The position numbers and the translations under genes are program-made. From positions 5,332,001 to 5,396,000 of the forward strand of contig NZ_CP114040.1 of the NCBI RefSeq assembly GCF_026965555.1: DNA of 64,000 nucleotides, read 5' to 3'. How positions within the stretch are numbered: position 1 is the first letter of the stretch; each line of letters opens with the position of its first letter. A model generated the notes under the pieces. That model had not been told where the DNA came from. It ran no database searches and was given only the letters and a program-made list of their open reading frames with translations. This stretch comes from Nannocystis punicea. Its GTDB lineage: Bacteria; Myxococcota_A; Polyangia; Nannocystales; Nannocystaceae. Below are positions 30,023-39,200 of this stretch, one piece after another.

Positions 30023-32638
30023 ATGGCCATGCTCGTCCGCCTCGCCCCAGTGACTCGTGCGTTGCTCGTCTCGTTGCTCGTCAGTTGCAACCCCTCGGAG
30101 TCGGGGTCGCCCGCCGACACGGAGGACACGGACGACACCGGGTTCATGGGCGATCCGGAGGTGTTCAGCGCCCTGTCCGCGCCGGTCGACATCGTCATCG
30201 ACGAGCGCGGCGTGCCGCACATCTACGGCGAGACCGACGCGGACGTGTTCTTCGCCGCGGGCTACCAGGTCGCGGTCGATCGCCTGTTCCAGATGGACCT
30301 GATGCGGCGGCGGGCGTACGGGCGCGGGGCGGAGGTGCTGGGCGAGGGCAAGGTCGACGAGGACCGGATCTCGCGCCTGTTCGACTTCCGGCGCTGGGGC
30401 AAGCTCGACGCCGAGCGGCTGAAGAAGGAGAGCCCCGAGGAGTACCACCTGTTCGTCGCGTGGACGGCGGGCGTCAACCGTCGCATCGAGGAGGTCAACT
30501 CGGGCGCAGTGCCGCTGCCGTACGGGTTCGGCAAGGCGGAGCTGAACTACTCGCCCGAGCCGTGGGACCCGGTCGACGCGCTGGTCATCGGCAAGATGGT
30601 CAGCTTCGGCAACTCGAACGTGCTCGAGTACGAGTTCCTCGCCACCGTCGTCACCCGCTTCGTGCCCAAGGTGCTCGAGGTGGTGCAGCTGCCGCGGCCG
30701 GGCTGGGAGGTCTACACCGTGCCGCCGGAGGACCGACCCTCGGCCGGGACCGCGCCGGCCCCGAGCGAGGCCCTGCCGAAGGGGACTTCGGGACAGGTCG
30801 CGAAGAACAGGTCCCAAGAGCCAGCCCTCGCTGTGCCGCCGAACGCCGCGTCGTCGCTGCGGCGGCTGCACGACGCGCTGTCGGGCTTCCGCGTGGTCGG
30901 CAGCAACAACTGGGCGGTCGACGGCCGGTTCACCGCCAGCGGCAAGCCGATCATCGCCAACGACCCGCACCAGCCGCTGCAGAGCCCGTCGGTGATGTAC
31001 GCGGTGCACCTGAACAGCGCCGACGCGGGCGGCAACTTCGACGTCGCCGGCTTCGGCTTCGCCGGGGTGCCGGGCGTGCAGCTCGGGCACAACCGCAAGG
31101 TCCACTGGGCCGCGACCACCGGCTTCGCCGACTGCATGGACCTCTACGCGGTCACGCTCGCGCCCGACCAGGCCACGATCGGCATCGGCGGCAAGACTGC
31201 GCCGGTGGTCTGGCGCGACGAGGTCATCAAGGTCGCCGGCATGGGCGACCGCACCTTCCGCGTCGGCGACGTCGAGGGCTACGGGGTGCTCGTCGGCGAC
31301 GCCTTGCCGCTCGACCCGGCGCTGGTGGTCGACGCCGCTCGCCGGCTGCTGATCAACTGGACCGGCTTCCGCGCCACCAACGAGGCGCGCGCCTTCCTGC
31401 GGATGGGCAAGGCGCAGTCGATCGACGAGTGGGAGCAGGCGGTCGACATGATCGAGGTCGGCACCTTCAACTGGATGGCGGCCGACGCCACCGGCATCAC
31501 CTACCACCTCAACACCAACGTGCCGGATCGCGGCGCGCCGGCGGGCCGGTCGATGCCGATCCGCGTGGTCGACGGCGACGATCCGGCCTACGTGTGGAAC
31601 GGCAAGTTCCTGCCCGCCGACCAGCTGCCGCGCAGCCGCGCGCCGCAGACCGGCTTCATCGTCACCGCCAACAACGACCCGTGGGGCTTCACCGGCGACG
31701 GGGACCTCAGCAACGACCCCTGGTACTACGGCGCCTTCTACGACCCGGGCTACCGCGCGGGCCGGGTCGAGCAGCGGCTGCAGGAGCTCACGCAGGCCGG
31801 CAAGGTCACGGTCGCCGACATGCAGTCGATCCAGTCCGACACGCACAGCCTCGTCGCCGACAAGATGTTGCCGGTGCTCGCCGAGGTCTACGCCAAGGTC
31901 GCGACCGACGACACGCTGCTGGAGTTCCGCGGGCGCAAGGACCTCGAGGTGTTGAACGAGCTGCTGACGGCGCAGTGGAACCGGCGGATGGACCGGCAGG
32001 AGTCGGGCGCGCTGGCGTTCCACGTGTTCGCGCACTTCCTCGTCCAGCGGATCTTCGAGGACGACCTGGCGCTGGTGTTCGGCGCGATCATGGACGCGTC
32101 GCCGGTGTACGCGCTCAAGTTCGCCGCGCTGGCGGCCACCGGCATGTACCCCAACGCCAACGAGTTGATGCAGGAGGGCCGCGACCTGCTGGTGATGCGG
32201 GCGCTGGTCGACGCGGCCGACTGGTTGACGGCCGAGTTCGGGTCGGTGTCGCCGCACCGCTACCGCTGGGGCGACCGCCACGGCACCGGCTTCCGCAACG
32301 CCTACGGCGGCGAGCTCGACGGCGGCTGGCACCCGACCGACGGCGGCGAGGACACCGTCAACGTCTCGGGCAGCTCGTTCTTCGAGCCCGAGTCGACCGA
32401 CGTGCGGCCGCAGTTCGAGTCGAACGACGGCGCGGTCTTCCGTGTCATCACCGGCTTCGACGGCGAGGGCGTGCCGCAGGCGGTCGTCAACTTCCCGCCG
32501 GGCAACAGCGCCGATCCGACCAGTCCGCACTTCGCCGACACCCTCGAGGACTGGATCGAGGATCGGTATCACCACTATCCGTACCGCCGGCACGAGGTCG
32601 ACGCGGTGACCAAGGAGACGGTCACCCTCGAGCCGTGA
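30023..32638 (+). CDS. Penicillin acylase-family (S45) hydrolase lipoprotein
   Basis: 871 residues. The signal ends LLVSC at Cys22. The family's N-terminal region (VDIVIDERGVPHIYGETDAD, then GYQVAVDRLFQMDLMRR) is followed by a precursor spacer and the Ntn nucleophile Ser294 in VVGSNNWAV. Self-cleavage before Ser294 would give alpha and beta chains. Other motifs are DPHQPLQSPSVMYAVH and a C-terminal HYPYRRHEV. Members deacylate beta-lactams or N-acyl-homoserine lactones. A dispersed-repeat copy encodes KGTSGQVAKNRSQE in the spacer just before the nucleophile (30,781-30,820). Confidence 0.92.
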   Translation: MAMLVRLAPVTRALLVSLLVSCNPSESGSPADTEDTDDTGFMGDPEVFSALSAPVDIVIDERGVPHIYGETDADVFFAAGYQVAVDRLFQMDLMRRRAYGRGAEVLGEGKVDEDRISRLFDFRRWGKLDAERLKKESPEEYHLFVAWTAGVNRRIEEVNSGAVPLPYGFGKAELNYSPEPWDPVDALVIGKMVSFGNSNVLEYEFLATVVTRFVPKVLEVVQLPRPGWEVYTVPPEDRPSAGTAPAPSEALPKGTSGQVAKNRSQEPALAVPPNAASSLRRLHDALSGFRVVGSNNWAVDGRFTASGKPIIANDPHQPLQSPSVMYAVHLNSADAGGNFDVAGFGFAGVPGVQLGHNRKVHWAATTGFADCMDLYAVTLAPDQATIGIGGKTAPVVWRDEVIKVAGMGDRTFRVGDVEGYGVLVGDALPLDPALVVDAARRLLINWTGFRATNEARAFLRMGKAQSIDEWEQAVDMIEVGTFNWMAADATGITYHLNTNVPDRGAPAGRSMPIRVVDGDDPAYVWNGKFLPADQLPRSRAPQTGFIVTANNDPWGFTGDGDLSNDPWYYGAFYDPGYRAGRVEQRLQELTQAGKVTVADMQSIQSDTHSLVADKMLPVLAEVYAKVATDDTLLEFRGRKDLEVLNELLTAQWNRRMDRQESGALAFHVFAHFLVQRIFEDDLALVFGAIMDASPVYALKFAALAATGMYPNANELMQEGRDLLVMRALVDAADWLTAEFGSVSPHRYRWGDRHGTGFRNAYGGELDGGWHPTDGGEDTVNVSGSSFFEPESTDVRPQFESNDGAVFRVITGFDGEGVPQAVVNFPPGNSADPTSPHFADTLEDWIEDRYHHYPYRRHEVDAVTKETVTLEP

Positions 32639-32720
32639 GGGTCGCCTGCGCCCGCGGGTGCGCGCCGGCGGGCGCGCCGCGGGGGCCCGCGGGCGGGCGA
32701 ATGCGGGTATAGTCCGGGCC

Positions 32721-33815
32721 GTGTCGTTCCCCCGGACGCTCCGTATCCTCGTTGCCGGCGCGCTGCTGGCGTGCACCCCGAAGGGCCCGACGGAGACGAC
32801 GCCGCCGGGCGACGCTGCCGGCGACGACGAGAGCGTGCCCGAGGCCCCGCCGATCGAGCGCAGCGGGCAGCTGATGAACGCCGGGCGCCCCGCCGAGGCG
32901 ATCGCGGTGCTCGACGCGGCCCTGGCCAAAAAGCCAGATGACCCCGAGCTCCACTACACCCGCGGGATCGCGCTGCAGCAGGTCGGTCGCGGGGACGAGG
33001 CGGTCGCCGCGTGGAAGGAGGCCGTGCGGATCGATCCGAAGTTCTACCCGGCGCACAACGGCATCGGCGCGGTCGCGCTCGACGCCGGCCGCCTCGACGA
33101 GGCGGTCGCCGCCTTCGAGGCCGCGATCGCGGCCAAGCCCGACTTCGCCGACGCCCACTACAACCTCGGCCGGGCCGCGCGGGCCCGCGGGCAGAACGAC
33201 CGCGCCGCCGCGGCGCTGACCGAGGCCAACCGCCTCGCGCCCGAGGACGTCGACGTGTTGTTCCTGCTCGTCCAGGTCGACCGCGACCTCGGCAAGCGCG
33301 ACGAGGCCCTCGCCGCCGCCACCAAGGCCGCCTCGCTCGCGCCCGACGACCCGGAGGTGCGGCGCACTCTCGGCCACCTCTTGATGGAGGCCGACAAGAT
33401 TGGCGAGGCCCAGGTCGAGTTCTCCGTCGCCCTGCAGAAGCGCCCCGACGACAACGACGCCAAGCTCGGCCTGGCCCGCGCCCTCGTCAAGCTCGAGCGC
33501 GCCGACGAGGCGCTCGTGCATCTCGCCGACCTCGCGGCCCGCTTGCCCGACCAGGCCGTCGTGTGGAGCGAGTGGGGCGCCGCCCTGGCCAAGCTCGGCC
33601 GCCTCGACGGCCCCGACGGCGCGCTCGCCAAGCTCGACAAGGCGCTCGCGCTCAAGCCCGACCTGGCCTCGGCCCACATCCGCAAGATCGGCGCCCTCGC
33701 GCAGGCCAAGCAGTGCAAGCCGGCCAAGGAGGCGCTGAAGGCGTTCACCGCCAAGCACCCCAAGCCCGAAGCGCTGACCCAGGCCAAGGCCGCGCTGACC
33801 GGCTGCGGCAAGTGA
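32721..33815 (+). CDS. TPR lipoprotein
   Basis: 364 residues. GTG start; the signal ends ALLAC at Cys18. After a short Pro/Asp-rich spacer there are about eight tetratricopeptide repeats (AIAVLDAALAKKPDDPELHY, then AVAAWKEAVRIDPKFYPAHN, and so on). TPR lipoproteins scaffold envelope complexes such as pilus, secretion or motility machines; the partner is unknown. The codon usage matches neighbours. It is followed by a 1 kb repeat-rich gap. Confidence 0.9.
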   Translation: MSFPRTLRILVAGALLACTPKGPTETTPPGDAAGDDESVPEAPPIERSGQLMNAGRPAEAIAVLDAALAKKPDDPELHYTRGIALQQVGRGDEAVAAWKEAVRIDPKFYPAHNGIGAVALDAGRLDEAVAAFEAAIAAKPDFADAHYNLGRAARARGQNDRAAAALTEANRLAPEDVDVLFLLVQVDRDLGKRDEALAAATKAASLAPDDPEVRRTLGHLLMEADKIGEAQVEFSVALQKRPDDNDAKLGLARALVKLERADEALVHLADLAARLPDQAVVWSEWGAALAKLGRLDGPDGALAKLDKALALKPDLASAHIRKIGALAQAKQCKPAKEALKAFTAKHPKPEALTQAKAALTGCGK

Positions 33816-34494
33816 AATGAGCCTGGTCGATCGGGCATGGCCGATCGGGCAGGTTTCAGTGCGGCGTGGGCGATGACGGCTACGCGCCGCGGGACCTCGC
33901 GGACGGGCGACCGGGGCGTGGCCGATCGGGCAGGTTGCACCGGGTCATGGTGACGTGCCTCCGGGAGCTCCGCACGGCGTGAGCCCTCGCGGACGGCCGA
34001 TGGTGCGGGACGAGCGTCGCGGAGGCGTGGCGAACCGCGAGCGGGGTGAGCAGGATGAGCGGGGCGTTGCGGAGGCGCGACGAACCACTTGCAGGGCGAG
34101 AAGGGCGAGTGGGACGAGCGGAGCGTTGCGGAGGGGCGAGGACTTGCAGGCGGAGACGAGCGAGGCGTTGACGACTTGCAGGCGGAGACGAGCGGGGCGT
34201 TGGGGAGGGGCGACGACTTGCAGGCGGAGACAAGCGGGGCACTGCGGACACGCGATGGAATGCGGGCGGGGACGAGCGGGGCCCCATAACCTTCTCAAGG
34301 CGGGCGGGGGGCATGGGACGCCGGCGGGGCGGAGCCCAAGGCTCGCGCGGAGGCGCAAAGTCCGTGATGCGAGCGAGAGCCTTCGATGCTTGTCCGAGCA
34401 GCTCTCGTAGGAGGCGCGCCGAGCACGTGCCTTGGGGGGGAACCCGCCGAAAGCGAGGGACCCATGCCGCCCGCCCGCCGCCACCCCACACTCC
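33816..34494. repeat. Degenerate tandem and dispersed repeats in a non-coding gap
   Basis: At 33838 and 33912 there are two copies of GGCCGATCGGGCAGGTT-like sequence. From 34054 to 34285 there are five or six degenerate ~32-55-bp units with the core GACGAGCGGGGCGTTG and GACTTGCAGGCGGA. No convincing gene was seen on either strand. Confidence 0.6.
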
Positions 34495-34699
34495 AAGGCC
34501 CCGCGACGAGTTCACGGCAATGGTGGGTGGCAGAGAAGGCCCCGCGACGAGTTCACGGCAAGGGTGGGTGGCAGAGAGTGCCCCGCGACGAGTTCACGGC
34601 AATGGTGGGTGGCAGAGAAGGCCCCGCGAAGAGTTCACGGCAATGGTGGGTGGCAGAGAGTGCCCCGCGAAAAGTTCACGGCAATGGTGGGTGGCCGAG
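34495..34699. repeat. Five tandem 41-bp repeats
   Basis: Units begin at 34495, 34536, 34577, 34618 and 34659 with the plan CCCCGCGACGAGTTCACGG, then CAATGGTGGGTGGCAGAG and A(A/G)(G/T)G. The units differ by one or two bases. They are contiguous with no unique spacers, so this is not a CRISPR array. The period is not a multiple of three, and the frames that remain open look like by-products. Confidence 0.92.
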
Positions 34700-34789
34700 A
34701 ATGCCCCCGCGATCGCTACCCATCCCAAGGGACATGGCTGAAAGACCATGCACAAACAGACAGACAGTCGCGCGACTGGCAGAAAGCGG

Positions 34790-34822
34790 CACAGCCGCCT
34801 CCCCGAGGGGAAGGCGGCTGTG
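34790..34822 (-). terminator. Hairpin terminator candidate of the Cys-rich lipoprotein gene
   Basis: CACAGCCGCCT-CCCC pairs with GGGGAAGGCGGCTGTG (one bulge) around a 3-nt loop, 29 bp beyond the minus-strand stop. The minus-strand transcript continues with a short U-containing stretch (CCGCUUUCU). Confidence 0.6.
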
Positions 34823-34850
34823 ACGGCGGAGCGGGCGGGGCCCGCGGGGC

Positions 34851-35837
34851 TCACTGCGGGAGGCCGCAGACGCCGACGTTCTCGAATCCGGGAGGGGCCA
34901 TGCCTTCCTCGTACCAGGGCAGGCAGTCCGCGTTGGCGCCGACGCACTCGGGGGCGCTGATGTCGCAGAACGCGAGGCAGCAGCCGATGGACATCGGGTC
35001 GCACTCGGTGGCGAGCTCGGGGTTGAGGCAGTAGAAGCCCGGGTCGCACGCGTTGGCGTACTCGCACACGTCGAACTCCTGGCCCTCTTCGCCCGACGCG
35101 TCCAGCACGCAGATGAAGCTGTTCGGGTCCATCGGGTTCGGGATGCACAGGTCGCCGCCCATGCAGTTCTGCAGGAGCGGGTCGCACATGGGCAGGCAGA
35201 GGATGAGCACGCCGTCGTTGACGATCGTGCAGGCCGTGCCGGAGACGTCGCACGACGGGGCGTCGGGCGAGCCGGAGCAGAAATGCACGCAGGTGCCCTC
35301 GCCGGTCTCCGGGTCGACGTTCCAGCACATGTTGGCGAGGTCGCAGCTGTCGATGCCGCTGACGCCGCTGCCCTCGACCGTGCACGGGTCACCGGTCTGG
35401 GCGGGGTTCTCCATGATCGGCGTGCACTTGAGCGACTCCCACGAGTTGTCGCCGTCGCCCGAGTAGGGCATGCACTTCTGGCCGGCCGGGCAGTCCTGAA
35501 CCCACGGGTCGCACTCCTTGGTGCCGCCGCCGCCGTCCGGGGGCATGATGAAGTTGTCGCCGGTCGTGTCCGAGGTGCCCTGGCTGGTGCCGTCGGTGTC
35601 CGGGGTGCCGGTGGTCGGGCTCGTGCTGGGCGAGGTGGCGGTCGTCGTGGTCCCCGGCGTCTCCGTGTCGCTGTTGCTGCCGTCCGACGTCTCGCCCTCG
35701 GTCGCGTCGCCCGAAGGGTTGGTGGTGTTGTTGGTCGTCGGGTTCGTGGCGCCCGTGGCACCGGGCTTGCCGTCGTCGCCGCAGCCGAACACCAGCGCGG
35801 TACAGAGCAGGCTAGAAACCAAGCTGAACTTCTTCAT
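34851..35837 (-). CDS. Cys-rich surface lipoprotein with Ser/Thr spacer
   Basis: 328 residues. The signal MKKFSLVSSLL ends VFGC (Cys19), followed by a Ser/Thr/Gly/Asp spacer to about 100 and a 220-residue domain with 26 cysteines in a repeated pattern (CDPWVQDCPAGQKCMP, then CDPLLQNCMGGDLC, CDPGFYC). This type is common among Nannocystaceae surface proteins; disulfide-linked modules are expected, and the function is unknown. GAGGGA lies before the ATG. Confidence 0.85.
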   Translation of the reverse strand: MKKFSLVSSLLCTALVFGCGDDGKPGATGATNPTTNNTTNPSGDATEGETSDGSNSDTETPGTTTTATSPSTSPTTGTPDTDGTSQGTSDTTGDNFIMPPDGGGGTKECDPWVQDCPAGQKCMPYSGDGDNSWESLKCTPIMENPAQTGDPCTVEGSGVSGIDSCDLANMCWNVDPETGEGTCVHFCSGSPDAPSCDVSGTACTIVNDGVLILCLPMCDPLLQNCMGGDLCIPNPMDPNSFICVLDASGEEGQEFDVCEYANACDPGFYCLNPELATECDPMSIGCCLAFCDISAPECVGANADCLPWYEEGMAPPGFENVGVCGLPQ

Positions 35838-36249
35838 GGGTCCCTCGTGAGTGCGATTTGAGCTGTCGGCGCGCGCCCTACGGTGTGGGAAGCTCGCGCA
35901 TGTTGGGTATGGCGGTTGAGGTCGCTTTAGGAAGAACCCTTACCCGCCGATCCTCATGTCCTCGGTCGCCAGCATGGCATAGCCTACGGAACAAGCGCAA
36001 CTGGCTAATTGGCTTCGCATGCCTGCGTATGACCGGGTGTTGCTCACTCCGTCACACGTTTCCGCCCGCCGATTTGACGGGTGACGGGGGTTGTTTCAGG
36101 TGCTGTGACGGCCCTGGCGAGGGGCGGTAACGTCGATCCGGTCGGAGCGAGGAAGCGCCGGAGGGCCGCCGGACGCGACAACGGCCCGGCGGGTCTGCCG
36201 CCGGGCCGTTGAATTTCCCGGAGATCGCTCTCCTGGGTGGGAGGCGCAA
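35838..36249. other. Non-coding gap between glutamate dehydrogenase and Cys-rich lipoprotein genes
   Basis: About 410 bp with lower GC than the surroundings. It holds the upstream region of the lipoprotein gene (35838-35950) and the terminator at 36180-36210. No gene or repeat was recognised in the remainder. Confidence 0.6.
36180..36210 (-). terminator. Hairpin terminator of the glutamate dehydrogenase gene
   Basis: The perfect 13-bp stem AACGGCCCGGCGG / CCGCCGGGCCGTT has a 5-nt loop and lies 40 bp past the stop codon at 36250. The T-run is weak. Confidence 0.7.
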
Positions 36250-39200
36250 CTACTTGCGGACGTCCGCGCTCGGGAGCTGGCGCCGCAGGTGGTCGTCGAA
36301 CAGGACGATGCCCGGGATGGTGACGCCGCCCTCGAGCATGGCCGCGCCCTGGCGGCGGATGCCGTCGAGGCCGAGGCGGCCGATCATGCCCGATACGTCG
36401 TCACCGTCGACCGCCTGCACGAGGCGCCCGAGGTGGCCGTGGAGCTGCCGCGACAGCGCCTTGGCCGCCGGGCCGTCCCACGGCGACTGGTAGACCATGC
36501 GCGACAGCGCGTCCTGGAGGGCGCGCAGGTGCATGTCGGCGGCCACCTGCAGGCGGAGGCGAAGCACGTCGAGCGGATCACGGCCCGTCTCGGCGGCCAC
36601 CCGCAGCGACGACAGGGCGCCCGTGAGGTGCTCGATGCGGGCCAGGCGCCCGGCCAGCGCCGGCGCGAAGCCGGCCGACTCGAACTCGTGCGCGCGCGCG
36701 TGGAGCTGCGGGATCTGGCTGGCGGGCAGCGCGTGCTCGACGTGATCGAGCAGCTCGCGGGCGCGGTCGATCATGCGCTGGTCGACCGTTGCGTAGGCGT
36801 CGCCCTCGAGCAGGACCACGGTGGTCTCCTCGAGCGCGGCCTCGACCACGTGCATGGCCCGGTAGATGGCCTCCTGGCGGTTCTTGTCCTCGCTGGCGTA
36901 GAGGTCGCGGCGCAGCGCGTCGACGTCGCCGGCGGCCGACGCGGTCATGTACGCCTCGGCGATCGCGTGCGCGGGCCGGCCCGTGCTGGTCATGAGCTCG
37001 GGGAAGAAGGTCGCGCCGGCGTTGTCGACGATCCGGTTGACGACCATCGTGGTCGCGATCTCGCGGCGCAGCAGGTGGCTCTTCACCGCGCCCTCGGCGG
37101 CCTCGACGATCGCGGCCGGGAAGTACTCGCGGACCATGCGGTCGACGAGGCCCTCGGACAGCGGCTCGCCGTCGAGGAGCACGCGGTAGACCAGCATCTT
37201 GGCGTAGGCGCACAGGGCCGAGGCGTCGCACTTGAACAGGCCGATGCCCTTGCGCGCGCGGTTGGCCAGCTCGTCCTCGGTCGGCAGGGCGAAGGTGTCC
37301 GGGTTGAACGGCACGTGCTGCACGAGGTACGACAGCGTGCGGGCGTAGCGGTAGACGTCGACCTTCGAGCGGCGGACGTCGTAGCTGACCATGCGGCTCT
37401 GCGAGCGGTTGTTGGCCAGCACCATGTCGCACACCTCGGTGGTGGCGGCCTTGAGGACCTCGTTGCGGCGCTCGCGGGTGACCTTGCCGCTCGCCAGCAG
37501 CGGCGCGAACAGGATCTTGATGTTGACCTCGTGGTCCGAGGTGTCGACGCCGCCGGAGTTGTCGAGGAACGAGGTGTAGTTCTGGCCGCCGATCCGCGCG
37601 AAGGCCGGGCGACCGCGGTCGGTGATCGCCAGGTTGGCGCCCTCGGACATGACGCGGAAGCGCAGCTGGTTGGCGTTGACCCGCACGGCGTCGTTGGCCT
37701 TGTCGCCGACGTCGGCGTGGGTCTCGTCCTTGCTCTTCACGTAGGTGCCGATGCCGCCCATCCAGCACAGGTCGACCTTGAGCAGCAGGATCGCCCGGAT
37801 CGCCTCCTCGCCCGAGACCACCTGCGTCGGCGAGAAGCCGAGCAGCTGGCGCGCCTCCGGCGACAGGTCGAGCGACTTGGCGTTGCGCGGGAACACTGCG
37901 CCGCCGGGGCTCAGCTTGCTCGAGTCGTAGTCGGACCACTGCGAGCGCGGCAGGACGAACAGCCGCTCGCGCTCGAGGAAGCTGACCTCCGGGTCCGGCG
38001 TCGGGTCGATGAAGACGTGGGCGTGGTTGAAGGCGGCCAACAGCTTGACGGTGCGGCTGCGCAAGAGGCCGTTGCCGAACACGTCGCCGCTCATGTCGCC
38101 GACGCCGATCGCCGTGATGACGTCGCCCTCGGGGTCGATGCCCATCTCACGGAAGTTGCGCTTGGTGGTCTCCCACGCGCCGCGGGCGGTGATGCCGGTG
38201 GCCTTGTGGTCGTAGCCGTTCGAGCCGCCCGACGCGAACGCGTCGTCGAGCCAGAACTTGTGCGACATGCTGACGCTGTTGGCGGTGTCCGACAGGTGCG
38301 CGGTGCCCTTGTCGGCGGCGACGACGAGGTACGGGTCGGGGCCCTCGGTGTGGAGGATGCCCGGCGGGGTGACGATCTGGCCGTCGACCACGTTGTCGGT
38401 GACCGACAGCAGGGCCTCGACGAAGATCTGGTAGTAGCGGTCGCCGGCGGCGCGCAGCTCGTTGCGATCGGTCGGGGCCTGGCGCAGGACGAAGCCGCCC
38501 TTGGCGCCGACCGGCACGATCAGCACGTTCTTGACCATCTGCGTGGCCATGAGGCCGTGGATCTCGGTGCGGAAGTCGTCCGGCCGGTCGGAGAAGCGGA
38601 TGCCGCCGCGGGCGACGCGGCCGCCGCGGAGGTGCACGCCCTCGAAGTCGGGGTGGTAGATGAAGATCTCGCGCAGCGGCTTGGGATCGGGGCCGAACGG
38701 GACGCGCTGGCCGTCGAACTTGAACGCCATCGCCGGGGTCTGATCGCGGCGCGCGCCCGGCGGGGTCTTGATGACGAAGGCGTTGGTGCGCAGCGTGGCG
38801 CGGACGACGTCGGCGACGGCCCGCAGCACGCGGTCGGCGGTGTAGTCGGCGACGTCGCGCAGCTCGGCCTCGAGGGTCTTGTCGGTGACCTCGGCCAGCT
38901 GCGGGGTGGCGCTGGTCGGGTCATAACGAGCGTCGAGCCACGAGACCAGCGCGGAGGCGACGGTCGGGTAGGCGACCAGCGTCTGCCGGATCAGCGCCGA
39001 GGTGAACGGGCAGCGGACCTGGTGGAGGTAGGCGACGTAGGCGCGCAGGATCTCGACCTCGAGCGCCGTCATCGTCGTCGACACGATCAGCTGGTTGAGC
39101 GAGTCGCGGCCCATGGTGCCGGCGTAGACCTGGCGCAGCGTGGCCCGGATCTCGTCGGCGCGGCTCATGACCGCCGGGATCCGCTCGGGGCGGACGTCGA

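Noticed and set aside
34495..34699. CRISPR array
   Set aside because: The units are contiguous 41-bp repeats with no unique spacers, and no cas gene lies in the window.
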